Positions 9,824-20,400 of a DNA stretch of 64,000 nt are shown piece by piece; within the stretch, counting starts at the first letter, position 1, and each line of letters starts with the position of its first letter. The position numbers and the translations under genes are program-made. The notes under the pieces were generated by a model. That model was not told the origin of the DNA, searched no databases, and saw only the letters and a list, made by a program, of their open reading frames with translations. The stretch is from an uncultured Lachnospiraceae bacterium (lineage in GTDB: Bacteria; Bacillota; Clostridia; Lachnospirales; Lachnospiraceae), in assembly GCA_902779395.1 (NCBI GenBank), contig CACZBK010000022.1, forward strand, positions 62,001-126,000. The letters are read 5' to 3'.

Positions 9824-11308
9824 TTATTTAAAAGGATTCTCCGAAGGATAAGGCAGGCACTCCGGCTGGTTGTAGTTGATATCCTCGTAAGGAACGCCCA
9901 AGTACTTGAATACTTCGAACAGAGCCTTTCCGTAATGTCCGAATGCTACCGCACCGTGATGAGGATAGTTCTTCTCGATCAGTACGTGACGATAGAAACG
10001 GCCCATCTCCTTGATAGCGAATACTGCGATACCGCCGAAGGAACGGGTAGCAACGGGAAGGATCTCACCTTCTGCAACATATGCACGGATAAGTCCGTCA
10101 GAGGTGCTCTGCAGACGGAAGAAGGTGATATCGCCGGGTGCGATGTCGCCCTCGAGGGTTCCGTTGGTAACCTCAACGGGAAGCGCACGAGCCATGATCT
10201 TCTGGTTGCGCATCTCGCAGGAAGACATCTTCTTTGAGCAGGTATTTCCGCAGTGGAAGCCCATGAAGGTATCGCTGTGCTTGTAATCGAACTTGCCCTT
10301 GATGCTCTCTGCATACATATCCTTGGGAACGGAGTTGTTGATATCGAGCAGGGTAACGATATCGTCGGATACACAGGTACCGATGAACTCGGAAAGTGCG
10401 CCATAGATATCAACTTCGCAGCTTACGGGGATACCGCGGCCGGTCAGACGGCTGTTAACATAGCAGGGCACGAAGCCGAACTGTGTCTGGAATGCGGGCC
10501 AGCACTTGCCGGCGATACATACATATTTACGATAGCCCTTATGAGCCTCGATCCAGTCAAGCAGGGTAAGCTCGTACTGAGCCAGCTTGGGAAGAACTTC
10601 GCTTTTCTTATTGCCTGCGCCCAGTTCTTTCTCCATATCGGCAACAACCTCGGGAATACGGGGATCGCCTTCATGCTTCTTGAATGCTTCGAACAGATCC
10701 AGCTCTGAATTCTCCTCGATCTCAACGCCCAGGTTGTAAAGCTGCTTGATGGGAGCGTTGCATGCAAGGAAGTTCATGGGTCTGGGACCGAAACCGATAA
10801 TCTTAAGGTCCGCAAGAGCGATAAGTGTGCGTGCGATAGGCAGGAAAGCGTTAAGCTCATCAGCCAGATCCTCTGCATCACCTACGGGATTCTCGGGGAT
10901 ATAAGCCTTTACATTGCGCAGACGCAGGTTATAGCTTGCATTGAGCAGACCGCAGTATGCATCGCCACGGTCGTCAAGCAGTGAATCCTGGGTCTCTTCT
11001 GCTGCTGCAACGAACATCTTGGGTCCGTCGAAATGCTTAGCCAGCAGAGTCTCGCTTATCTCGGGACCGAAGTTTCCAAGATATACGCAAAGTGCGTTAC
11101 AGCCTGCCTTCTTGATGTCCTCAAGAGCCTGAACCATGTGGATCTCACTCTCAACGATACAGATGGGGCACTCATAAATATCAGCTGCATCGAACTTCTT
11201 CTGATAAGCGGCAACAAGTGCCTTTCTGCGGTTCACTGAGAGGCTCTCAGGGAAGCAGTCGCGGCTTACCGCCACGATACCCAATTTTACCTTAGGGATG
11301 TTTTCCAT
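9824..11308 (-). CDS. L-fucose/L-arabinose isomerase family protein
   Basis: A 494-residue cytoplasmic protein of the fucose/arabinose isomerase superfamily (aldose-ketose isomerases using Mn). Signs are the N-terminal Rossmann-like part (LGIVAVSRDCFPESL, NALCVYLGNFGPE), a mid-region GFGPRPMNFLACNAP, and a C-terminal part with MGFHCGNTCSKK and HHGAVAFGHYGKALFEVFKYLG. Length is close to bacterial arabinose isomerases and below the roughly 590 residues of classical FucI. The substrate cannot be read from sequence; isomerisation of a pentose or deoxyhexose is the family role. The ATG follows AGGAAGG at good spacing. It has its own promoter and terminator, so it is monocistronic, next to a YesM/YesN/solute-binding-protein set that could report on the same sugar. 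Confidence 0.8.
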   Translation of the reverse strand: MENIPKVKLGIVAVSRDCFPESLSVNRRKALVAAYQKKFDAADIYECPICIVESEIHMVQALEDIKKAGCNALCVYLGNFGPEISETLLAKHFDGPKMFVAAAEETQDSLLDDRGDAYCGLLNASYNLRLRNVKAYIPENPVGDAEDLADELNAFLPIARTLIALADLKIIGFGPRPMNFLACNAPIKQLYNLGVEIEENSELDLFEAFKKHEGDPRIPEVVADMEKELGAGNKKSEVLPKLAQYELTLLDWIEAHKGYRKYVCIAGKCWPAFQTQFGFVPCYVNSRLTGRGIPVSCEVDIYGALSEFIGTCVSDDIVTLLDINNSVPKDMYAESIKGKFDYKHSDTFMGFHCGNTCSKKMSSCEMRNQKIMARALPVEVTNGTLEGDIAPGDITFFRLQSTSDGLIRAYVAEGEILPVATRSFGGIAVFAIKEMGRFYRHVLIEKNYPHHGAVAFGHYGKALFEVFKYLGVPYEDINYNQPECLPYPSENPFK

Positions 11309-11353
11309 TTAAAATACCTTCCTTTCATATAAAAATATTTTCAGAATGATATT

Positions 11354-11382
11354 ATTTTATGACAAAGCCGCCCGATTGTAAA
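11354..11382 (-). promoter_or_regulatory. Sigma-A promoter of the isomerase gene
   Basis: Minus strand TTTACA (11382-11377), 17-base spacer, TAAAAT (11359-11354), about 45 bases upstream of the isomerase start codon. Confidence 0.65.
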
Positions 11383-11397
11383 CAGGCAGATTTGTTT

Positions 11398-11425
11398 AAA
11401 AAACGGGGTAAAATATTGTTACTCC
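11398..11425 (-). terminator. Probable terminator of the solute-binding-protein unit
   Basis: Minus strand GGAGTAA and TTACCCC can pair with one mismatch around a 7-base loop, followed by G and six T. The stem overlaps the stop codon of the lipoprotein gene. The stem is modest in strength. Confidence 0.5.
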
Positions 11426-13098
11426 AAAGAAGCCCTGCGGTCCAGTTCCTTCTGCATTTCCTTAAGAAAATCCTCCGGCCTGCTGTCACGGTAATCCTTC
11501 ATATAGGCTTCCCAGTCGCTGTCAAAATCACTGCTCATCACCAGCCTGGGCAGCCACTCATGCTTGACCTGCCCCATCCTTATCCAGGCGGCTCCCCCCT
11601 CCGTGGCACCGGTCATATTGTTTGAATAAGAATACATCGGAAACCATATGGCATTCTCTTCCACAACCGAACCTATCATGCCCGGATACGAATCCACACC
11701 ATATGCCTCAAAGCATTTTTTGAGCGGCTCTGCCAGACCTGACTGGAATTCGGAAAGCTGTTCTTCCGGCATATTGGCATTTATCCCGTCATCGGAAGTT
11801 CCGCCATACTGCGGCAGATACTTATAGGTGCACATATGGGATGCCCTGTAGGACGGATCCGAACATCTTACACGCATTGCTTCCGTCCTGAAATAACGGC
11901 CTTTCTGATCCACCTTATAATCTTTATCCTTTACCCCCCAGAAACGCAGGTCATGGATCTCCTGATCAAGACAGGCATTCAGAAAAGCAAAAGTCCTTTC
12001 TATATCGGGGTTTGTAATGGTTATACCGACTCCCGATGAATTATTAAGAGTATCCCCGTAAGTATGCCAGCGCTGGGCCATCCCCTTTTCGATGGTAAGC
12101 CCCAGCGGCACATAATCACAGCCCTGCAGATCCCTGCCGTTTTGTTTGAAAAGATCTGTCACCTCTTCAAAATTCCAGTACTGGTCACACATCGCCAGCA
12201 CATTTCCTTTTGAAAGCTTTTCTATGTACTCTTCATAATTCTGTGTCGCAAATTCCGCATCGATTATGCCTTTTTTATACTCTTCATTAAGCTTTTGGAA
12301 ATAACGCCTGGCGGTGGGTGTAGTATTATAATCCACTATCTTTGGACCATACGGGGCAGATTTATCTACTATGACCGTCCCGTCGTTCGGATAGCCGTCC
12401 AGAAACTGAGGTGCATTTTCAAGGCAGAAATACTTCCAGTCCTCACACAGACTGGTATACGGAATAACCTTCTGGCCGTCGGGCGTTAAAGGGTTAGCCT
12501 CATAATATCTCTCCAGAAGCTCAAAAAACTCATCCAGCGTCTCTATCTTCGGATAGCCGGCCCATTCAAGCACCCTTGCCTGCACCCAGAATGCTTCGTC
12601 ATTATGCATGGTCGAAGTGGGTGCGTTCTTTGTATTCTGAAAAACATTGCACCAGTATATATGCCCGTCTTCCTGGCGGAACCGGTCCCATTCATCCTCG
12701 GTATAGTAATTTTTTATATTTGGATATTTATCGATGTAATCATCCCAGGGGATCAGGAGTCCCGCATCATAAAGCTGAACCATCGCATCGGAGCCGTCGA
12801 TAAGATCAGGGTACTGCCCGGCGGCTATTATACTGCCTACGGCTTCGTTCGCAGTCTGTCCCGAAAGCCAGCTTTCCCTGACCATAACGCCTGTCTTTTC
12901 GGCTATGAGCTCACGCACATAATTATCTTCATTAAGCTCCGTCCCGGACATGGCTATGAACATGGACAGCTCAAGGATGTCTGACGATTCTTCATTCTCC
13001 TCTGCTTCCGTGCAGCTGCCCATAAAACAGACAGCCACGAGCATGCAGAGCAGCAATATGGCGTTCTTCGCTTTTTTTATGCTGATACAGGAAGACAT
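11419..13098 (-). CDS. Extracellular solute-binding lipoprotein (family 1-like), no permease nearby
   Basis: A 559-residue protein with a basic N-terminus, hydrophobic segment and lipobox (VCFMGSC, lipidated Cys near 29), so it is predicted to be tethered outside the membrane. The following Glu/Asp-rich linker and the body (SAGQYPDL-type region IIAAGQYPDLIDGSD, long aromatic-rich C-terminal lobe) match family 1 sugar-binding components of Clostridia and Bacilli such as the YtcQ/LplA type. The start follows GAGGAATA. No ABC permease or ATPase gene lies beside it. It is three bases downstream of a YesN-type regulator and likely cotranscribed with the YesM-type kinase, so it may act as a ligand-binding partner of the sensor instead of, or besides, transport; that is inference. 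Confidence 0.85.
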   Translation of the reverse strand: MSSCISIKKAKNAILLLCMLVAVCFMGSCTEAEENEESSDILELSMFIAMSGTELNEDNYVRELIAEKTGVMVRESWLSGQTANEAVGSIIAAGQYPDLIDGSDAMVQLYDAGLLIPWDDYIDKYPNIKNYYTEDEWDRFRQEDGHIYWCNVFQNTKNAPTSTMHNDEAFWVQARVLEWAGYPKIETLDEFFELLERYYEANPLTPDGQKVIPYTSLCEDWKYFCLENAPQFLDGYPNDGTVIVDKSAPYGPKIVDYNTTPTARRYFQKLNEEYKKGIIDAEFATQNYEEYIEKLSKGNVLAMCDQYWNFEEVTDLFKQNGRDLQGCDYVPLGLTIEKGMAQRWHTYGDTLNNSSGVGITITNPDIERTFAFLNACLDQEIHDLRFWGVKDKDYKVDQKGRYFRTEAMRVRCSDPSYRASHMCTYKYLPQYGGTSDDGINANMPEEQLSEFQSGLAEPLKKCFEAYGVDSYPGMIGSVVEENAIWFPMYSYSNNMTGATEGGAAWIRMGQVKHEWLPRLVMSSDFDSDWEAYMKDYRDSRPEDFLKEMQKELDRRASLE

Positions 13099-13101
13099 TA
13101 C

Positions 13102-14238
13102 TTATTCCTCACGGTGGTCTCTTCTGTATTTGGAAGGAGTACAACCCATACGCTCGATAAACTTCTGCACAAAATAATCACTGTCTTTATACCCCACATC
13201 CTCCGCGATGCGGATTATCTTAAGATCTGTACGCGCCAGCATTTTAGCTGCTTCCTTTATGCGGTAATCGGTAAGATAATCCTTAAAAGACTGTCCGTAC
13301 TTTTTCTTAAAGATCTGCCCCAGATAAGCGCTGTTTAAATAAAACTTCTGGCTCAGTTCCCTTAAGCTTATATTCTCTGCATAATGTGCTTTTATCTCAC
13401 GTTCCACATCCTGCAGGATCCCGCGGGCCGCGCTTTTCCGAAGCTGGGATACGTATTCGGCATACTCAAGGCAGAATCTGCACATATAGGCGCTTCCTTT
13501 TATGATACTCTCTTCAAATGAGCTCTCACCGATGAAACGCATTATCTCCTCATGGTTCACTTCGTCATCCTGTTCGGAAGCTATGTGTATGAGCTGAAAC
13601 AGAAGATAGCTTATATTAAAGTTTATCTCTTCTTCAGTAAGCCCTTTCTCCTTAGTCACGCGGTAAAATGCATAAACATTCTTTTCGATCTTTTCGGGAT
13701 CGTTTTCCTCTATAGCCGCGGTGAGTCCGTCGAGATGGTCCTTACAGATTATCACGCTCTTTGAGGAATTTGAGTTATCGTAGGTACCTATCAGACGGGT
13801 GATCATATTCCTGTCAAGATATGCATGTTCCATCCTGCTGCGGCGTTCTTCGTCCTCTTTACGCTTCTGGTCGAGGGAACGGACTTTACGTACAAGCTTT
13901 AAAAGCTCCTCTGCTTCTACGGGCTTTAAGATATAATCCAGACATCCCGCCCTTATCGCCTGCTGGGCATAGTTAAAATCATCATAGCCGCTCATAATGA
14001 TAAAAAATGCATCTGTCAGTTCCTGCTCCTTAGCTTTTTCAAGAAGCTCAAGCCCGCTGCATTCCGGCATACGTATATCCGTGATGACCAGATCAACCTG
14101 CTCTTTTTTCAGAAATTTAAGTGCTTCATTTCCGTTCTGCACACATCCGGCTATATTGAAGCCCTCAGCTTCCCAGTCTATCAGCACCCTGAGGCCCTGC
14201 GTTATGATAGGCTCATCATCCACAAAAAGTACATTCAT
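13102..14238 (-). CDS. Response regulator with AraC-type DNA-binding domain (YesN-like)
   Basis: A 378-residue regulator. The receiver at 1-120 has VLFVDDEPIITQGL, LVITDIRMPECSG and YILKPVEA. A middle region of unknown fold leads to a C-terminal double helix-turn-helix of AraC type (SLRELSQKFYLNSAYLGQIFKKKYGQ split over about 290-320, then IRIAEDVGYKDSDYFVQKF). Such regulators activate carbohydrate uptake or degradation genes. The start ATG overlaps the kinase stop by four bases, so kinase and regulator are a coupled pair, and the solute-binding gene follows directly. Confidence 0.93.
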   Translation of the reverse strand: MNVLFVDDEPIITQGLRVLIDWEAEGFNIAGCVQNGNEALKFLKKEQVDLVITDIRMPECSGLELLEKAKEQELTDAFFIIMSGYDDFNYAQQAIRAGCLDYILKPVEAEELLKLVRKVRSLDQKRKEDEERRSRMEHAYLDRNMITRLIGTYDNSNSSKSVIICKDHLDGLTAAIEENDPEKIEKNVYAFYRVTKEKGLTEEEINFNISYLLFQLIHIASEQDDEVNHEEIMRFIGESSFEESIIKGSAYMCRFCLEYAEYVSQLRKSAARGILQDVEREIKAHYAENISLRELSQKFYLNSAYLGQIFKKKYGQSFKDYLTDYRIKEAAKMLARTDLKIIRIAEDVGYKDSDYFVQKFIERMGCTPSKYRRDHREE

Positions 14239-15983
14239 GCTTTTGCTCCCTTCACTGCTTTCTTTCCTTTCATGCCATCAAGCGGGATGCTTATACGTAT
14301 CACAGTGCCCACTCCTTCTTCACTCTCCAGCCTGTATGATGCCCTGCCTCTGGTAAGAAGTTTAAGACGCAGGCACGCATTCATCATTCCCACATGGGTT
14401 TTGCCCTTCATGCTTTCCAGACTCACATTCTTAAGCTGCTCATTTATCTCAGCCTGCGTTTCTTCGTTAACGCCTTCTCCGGTATCCTCTATCTCCATCT
14501 TAAGTGCTGTATCTTTCTTGTATACCCTCACAAAGATCCAGCCGTTCGATGCCTTGCGCTCCACACCGTGAAGGCAGGCATTCTCAACAAATGTAACTAT
14601 GGTAAGCTTCGGTATCTCATACTCCCTGCAGTCATCGTCAACATCCAGTTCATAATTGAGCCTGTCGCCGAAACGGTATTTCTGAAGAAGAAGATATGCT
14701 TTTACAAAGTCCATCTCGCGGTCCACGGAGATAAGATCATCTCCCCAGCTGACATAGCTTCGTTCCATGACCGCAAGCTTTCCGACCATCTCTGCTGTCT
14801 CATTTTCTTTCTTGATAAGACTGTGCATGCGTATGCTTTCCAGTGCATTGAAAAGGAAATGAGGATTTATCTGACTGTGTAGCGCCAGAAGCTCCGCATT
14901 CTGTCTCGCTATGTCTGTCTCACGCTCCCTGAGCCGGTCTTTATACACCGTACGTACCAGTTCATTCATCCTCTGCACCATGCGGTTGTAACTCTTTATA
15001 AGACCCGTGATCTCATCATTTCCTTCTACCGTCTCTATCGGCTTGAGTTCCTCTTCATCAACGCTCTCAAAGGAGCTTTCCAGATATAGGATACGTGAAG
15101 TTATGGAACCTTCTATGAGTTTCATCATAAGGAAGGGGAGGATCAGATTTATAAGAACGAGCAGCAAAAGCACCCAGGTCAGGCCGCTTAGGTATTGCCA
15201 GGTATTCTGTCCTGCCGGTACCACATACATGGTATATTCCCTGTCATACCTGCTGTTTATCTCCAGCGGGACGTAGTTATCCTGAATACGGTAATCTTCC
15301 CTGTTTGAAAGCAGGATCTTTTCCCCGTCACAGATAAACACATCCGCATTCAGCTCAAGATCTATCAGTTCCCTGGCTATGGTATTATAATCCAGGTCGA
15401 TGGCCAGCAGTTTTTCGCAGCCCGAAAAGCTCGGCATATCCATCTTCATGATAAGAGTGAGCTTCCTTTTGTATGTAGCTCCTCCCATATTTGAACGCCC
15501 GTAATAGAAATACAGTGTCGAACTCTTTCCGCTGTCCTCAAACGCCGGGTACCATTCGTTCTCCTTAGCTCTCTCCATGCGGTAAAAACCGCTGCCGTTT
15601 ATGATCGTCTTATTATCGGCGTATATGTATACCCTCGATCCGCTGATACCCAGGTTATCATCAAATATCTGATCCCTCTGCAGTCTGTAAAATGCAGTAT
15701 AATAATCAGCACTGTCGGAGTATGATTCGTTAAAGAAATCCTCCAGCACACTGCTTCGGTAGATATTATTAGCAACTCTCACGGGATATTCCAGATAATT
15801 ACTGATACAGTACTGTGTCGAATCCGCATACTTGTCTATCAGGTGTTCAATATTAACGCGGTTCGCAGCACTTACGCTATATAGAATTATTCCGTCAGTC
15901 AAAAACACGGGCAGGAGCACGCAGACTATAAATAACAGCTGCAGCTTCTGCCCCAGTTTAAGGCTGTTTAAGTATCTGATCAT
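14235..15983 (-). CDS. Sensor histidine kinase of the YesM family
   Basis: A 582-residue membrane kinase. A first membrane helix near 17-37, an extracytoplasmic sensor region of about 235 residues, a second helix near 270-292, then a HAMP-like linker and a His-kinase domain with SQINPHFLFNALESIRMH (acceptor His) and an ATPase domain (ENACLHGVE, IEDTGEGV). This is the NPHFLFN family that pairs with YesN-type regulators. The start lies 25 bases after the carboxylesterase gene and its stop overlaps the regulator start. The sensed ligand is unknown; the genes around it point to a plant polysaccharide or its sugars. Confidence 0.92.
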   Translation of the reverse strand: MIRYLNSLKLGQKLQLLFIVCVLLPVFLTDGIILYSVSAANRVNIEHLIDKYADSTQYCISNYLEYPVRVANNIYRSSVLEDFFNESYSDSADYYTAFYRLQRDQIFDDNLGISGSRVYIYADNKTIINGSGFYRMERAKENEWYPAFEDSGKSSTLYFYYGRSNMGGATYKRKLTLIMKMDMPSFSGCEKLLAIDLDYNTIARELIDLELNADVFICDGEKILLSNREDYRIQDNYVPLEINSRYDREYTMYVVPAGQNTWQYLSGLTWVLLLLVLINLILPFLMMKLIEGSITSRILYLESSFESVDEEELKPIETVEGNDEITGLIKSYNRMVQRMNELVRTVYKDRLRERETDIARQNAELLALHSQINPHFLFNALESIRMHSLIKKENETAEMVGKLAVMERSYVSWGDDLISVDREMDFVKAYLLLQKYRFGDRLNYELDVDDDCREYEIPKLTIVTFVENACLHGVERKASNGWIFVRVYKKDTALKMEIEDTGEGVNEETQAEINEQLKNVSLESMKGKTHVGMMNACLRLKLLTRGRASYRLESEEGVGTVIRISIPLDGMKGKKAVKGAKA

Positions 15984-16008
15984 CTTTCAGCCGGCCGCCT
16001 CTTTACGA

Positions 16009-17358
16009 TCATATGATCTGAGGCCCTTCACTTGTAAAATCAAGACCGCCCTTCTTATCCTTCGTGTAGCATTTCCACTCGGGCTGTACACTGCCGTCAT
16101 TATCGCTGCAGTTGGGATCACCGGTCTTAATAAATGCAGCAAGATAATTACACATCTTTCTTGCAAGATCGAAATGTCTGCCCTGATATGCTCTTCTGCA
16201 GCGGCTTATGGTCTCAAACCAGAACCACAGATCACATGAATGGAAGCAGCCGGGATTATCATCACCGGGGATATCAGGACTGAAGCTGTAATAATAAAAC
16301 TTCCTTGAAGGATCTTTATCTACTGCATCATCAAGCGTCTCCTTTACGGAACGCTCCACCATATTGGATCCTCCGAAGACAAACTCATCCTTTGTATTAC
16401 CTGTCATAACCGGGCAGGGCGCACAGTCTCCGCTTATGATACGCTCTACAGGATCACCCACGCAGAACTTTCCGTCTTTTATGCCCACGAACATCATCTG
16501 ATGATCATCACGGTATTTTGCATATTTATCCCTTATGAAGATGGCATCAAGCTTTCTTGCCTCTTCGATATTCGATACCCCAAGATACGAAAGAAAATCT
16601 TCCCCCTTCTTCTCTGCTTTTTCAAGCTCTGTGGGTCTGAACAGATCTTTCTCGGCTTCACTCTGGGGGAAACGTATGATACCGCTTAATATGACCGCGC
16701 CTTTTATCTTATCGAAATTCTCCTCGCAGGTGAGCTGGTTCATAACACTGCAGCCGCCTGCAGACTGGCCCATTATCGTGATACGGTCGGGATCTCCTCC
16801 AAAAGCCGCTATATTGCGGACAGTCCATTCCAGTCCGGCCTTCTGGTCAAGGAAACCATAGTTACCGGATGCGCCTTCTTCCCTGGTAAGCTCGGGATGC
16901 GCCATAAAACCTATCGCTCCCAGACGATAGGAAACGCTCACTACGACTATGCCTCTGGCAGCAAGCCTTTCACCGTCAAACTCCATTTCTGCCGTATATC
17001 CCCACTGGAAACCGCCTCCGAAATACCATACGAGCACCGGCAGCTTCTCATCGCCTTTTTTAGCCGGAGTCCATACATTCAGATACAGACAGTCCTCACT
17101 CATCGGTATATCACAGTCCACATGCCACTCACGGCAATAAAGATCATCACCCATTCCGGGAGTATCCTGTACGGGTATGGGACCGAAAGTATAGCACTCC
17201 TTCACTCCGTCCCAGGCTTTGGGCGGTTTAGGTGCCTTCCAGCGGTTCTCACCTGTCGGGGGAGCTGCAAAAGGTATACCCTTATATACCGTGATCCTTG
17301 CATCAGTTCCCTGCATCCCCTTTACTTTACCATACTCCGTCTCTGCTGTTCTTAACAT
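16009..17358 (-). CDS. Type-B carboxylesterase
   Basis: A 449-residue cytoplasmic alpha/beta hydrolase of the carboxylesterase/cholinesterase family. Seen: N-terminal IPFAAPPTGENRWKAP, oxyanion-hole region WYFGGGFQWG, nucleophile elbow TIMGQSAGGCS, and a His-containing CFHSCDLWFWFE near the C-terminus. It likely hydrolyses short-chain or aromatic esters, perhaps acetyl or feruloyl groups on imported glycans (inference from the GH5 and kinase neighbours). The ATG at 17358 is chosen because AGGAGG lies nine bases upstream; an upstream in-frame TTG would place that ribosome site inside the gene. It is 47 bases downstream of the GGDEF-EAL gene. Confidence 0.9.
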   Translation of the reverse strand: MLRTAETEYGKVKGMQGTDARITVYKGIPFAAPPTGENRWKAPKPPKAWDGVKECYTFGPIPVQDTPGMGDDLYCREWHVDCDIPMSEDCLYLNVWTPAKKGDEKLPVLVWYFGGGFQWGYTAEMEFDGERLAARGIVVVSVSYRLGAIGFMAHPELTREEGASGNYGFLDQKAGLEWTVRNIAAFGGDPDRITIMGQSAGGCSVMNQLTCEENFDKIKGAVILSGIIRFPQSEAEKDLFRPTELEKAEKKGEDFLSYLGVSNIEEARKLDAIFIRDKYAKYRDDHQMMFVGIKDGKFCVGDPVERIISGDCAPCPVMTGNTKDEFVFGGSNMVERSVKETLDDAVDKDPSRKFYYYSFSPDIPGDDNPGCFHSCDLWFWFETISRCRRAYQGRHFDLARKMCNYLAAFIKTGDPNCSDNDGSVQPEWKCYTKDKKGGLDFTSEGPQII

Positions 17359-17405
17359 CCTGTAATACCTCCTCAATATTTTTAGAGATCCTTTTTCAGT
17401 ATCTC

Positions 17406-20400
17406 TTAAAGCCTTATCAGTTCTTCCTTGTTTCTGTGCATTGCCTCATCGGCCTTTCTGTACAGGTCTTCCACCGAAAGCTCTTCTCCGAAGCGGGCCG
17501 CTCCGCCGGCCACAACAACGCCCCCCTTTGCCTTGTTCAGCTTGTTTCTCTTAAGCAGATGGTCCATAAGCACTTCTATCTGATCATAGTCCCTGCCGGT
17601 GGCTATGACTACGAACTCATCTCCCCCAACTCTGTATACGGGACTGTGCTTGAACACCTCACATACCATTTTGCAGCCCTGTTTCAGGATATCATCCCCG
17701 GCTTCGATACCTTTTGAATCATTGACTTTCTTAAGTCCTATGATATCCAAAAGCACCATGGCAAAAGGTGTTATACTGCCTTCCTGTATCATGCTGTTGA
17801 TCTTGTTTTCCACATCCACATATGCATGCTTATCCTTTACACCGGTAAGCTCATCCAGATGCACTTTATTTCTTGCTTCGGACAGTTTGATCGAATATTC
17901 ATGATCTCGTCTTACACGCTCATCTATGTCATTGATACCGACTATGATCTGTTTCTTCCCGTTCTCCGTCACACTTGCGATCTTTAACAGCACATACTTC
18001 ACTGCATCTCCAAGCTTTAATCGGTAGGTAAGTGTATACAGCCCTTTCTTTTCTATCTGCTTCATTACCCCGGCCCTGGAAAATGATCTTTTGAACATTT
18101 CCAGATCTTCCTCATAAATGACTTTCTCACTTTCCCTTATCGCATCATCAAAGAAATCCGTACCTACCCTGGAGATCCCCATTTTATAATATTCGCCGGA
18201 AGCATTATAAGCCATATAATTGTCATTTTCCGGATCTACCGTATAGAAGCATAAATAATTACCTGCAAGGGCCACTATCCTGGAATAGATGATACGCTCT
18301 TCATTCATGCGCTCTATCTCTTCCTGCTGCTTCATGCGGGAATCAACATTATTGATCCCTATAACAATATATCTGCCGCTGTTTCCCAGACTGAGTGCCT
18401 TCAGATCGACATAAACAGGCTCACCATCGATCATCAGCCTGTAGGTTATCGTAAATGCTCCATGATCCCTGATCTCACCCAGTACATTCTCTTTTGTAAA
18501 CGCCTTTATGACTCTTTCCCTGTCTGCTTCATACAGTTCTTTCATCGCCCCGATACGTGCCACATTAAAGAAATCGCTTCCTCTTTTCTCCACCGACATC
18601 TCACTGTGCTCGGCATCGGGAGTATACTCTGTAAATCTTTCGGTTCTGGTATCCACATGATAAAGATGTATATAGTCCGCTGAAAGTGCATGCGCTATCC
18701 CATCGTATGTAAGCCCCTGATCCTGCACGTTCGAATCTGAAATGCTTAATATGACTATCATGACAGATGCGGCGGCTGATACCGGATTTATGGCAATACG
18801 TCGCATCAGTATATGCAGCTTTTTGCCGTATTTGGTATTCATCGCTAACACCGCCTGCTTGCCATCGTCGGCACAGCGGTTAACAGCTTTGATAAAGGAA
18901 GCATCAAAACCCTTTGCGCTGTTGTTTCTGTAAGTCCGGTCCTCAGAAACATTATTCCTGAAAAACTCGATAAACGGTCTGTTCGACCGTATTATACTGA
19001 ACGCCTGTCTGCTAAGCTCAACGATAGCCATAGGCATGGTATCAAAATAATCCTCAAAGCGTCCCTCTCCGTCTGCCGAAAGCGACAGGTCATACAGATT
19101 CACCCTGCCTATAGCCGAATAATAATCTTTCTCTGCAGGATTCTCAAAGCCTATCTGCTCGCCTTTTTCGTAGCGCGATAAGATCTCTTTTAAAGGTATG
19201 GGTTTACAGAAATGATATCCCTGAAGTTTTGTACATCCTATAACTCTTAAAAACTCTGCCTGTTCTGCAGTCTCTACACCTTCGATAACAGTATCTATGC
19301 CAAGACCGGCTACCATCTTTACAAGTGAGCTTATGATCACCCTGCAGTCGCTGCCTTCATCAAAATGCGTCAGAAATCCCATATCCAGCTTGATGGTATC
19401 AAACTTTATCTTCTGGAGGATAGACGGAGAAGAATATCCGCTTCCGTAATCATCCATCCAGACCTTAAAGCCAAGCTTCTGAAAACGCTCTATCTGCTTT
19501 TTCATATAATCGAAATCAGATGCCAGCGTACTTTCCGTTATCTCTATGGTAAGCCTGTCGTGGGAAATTCCTGCTGCATCAACACGTTTTCGTATTTCAT
19601 CAACTATATCGCAGCATTCAAAATCTGACCTTGAGATATTTACGGAACAAGGCACTGCAAAAAGATCCGCTTCATCCTGAATGGTAAACTTCTTAATGAT
19701 CTGCTCCGTAACATACAGATCAAGTTTATAGATCAGTTTAGCTTCTTCCAGAATGGGGATAAAATCGGCAGGAGACATAACCCCCTTTTCGGGATCTATC
19801 CATCTTGCCAGTGCTTCCTCATCACACACTCTTCCGTTTGCGGCACGCACAAGCGGCTGGTAATATAACTGCACCCAGCCTTCCGAAAGCGCCCGCTCAA
19901 AATTCTCGATGATATAATTCTTCTTCTGAACAGATTCCAGAATATCAGCACTGAAATACGCGAAAGAGGAAACAGTCCTGCCCCTGTTGGCATCACAGGC
20001 CATCTTTGCCCTGTCACAGGCTAAAGCAGGTCCGACATTTCCTATGCTGTGCTTATATATCCCCACGCGGACAGGCAGGTTTTTCCCTTCATTTATACAA
20101 AGACAGTCATCAAAAAGGGTTCTTAATCTGTCCTCGATCCCCGTCTCGCAATCTATGGCAGCAAAGCGATCACCACCGATATGTGCGCAGTTTTCCACAC
20201 CGAAATGCTTCTTAAGCACCTCCGCCATGGCTCTGATAAGTTTATCACCTTCAGCAAATCCGAACTTCATATTGAAGTCCTTCATACCGTTGAAATCAAA
20301 GAAAACAACAATAGGTTTTTTCCCTTCCGCAAGAAACTCATCCCTGCGCAGGGGTGCACGGTCAAAAAAGGCATTCATATCCGGCAGTCCCGTAAGGCTG

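Noticed and set aside
17359-17405. GAGAT/ATCTC hairpin as terminator between the GGDEF-EAL and esterase genes
   Set aside because: Five weak pairs, a long loop and no T run.
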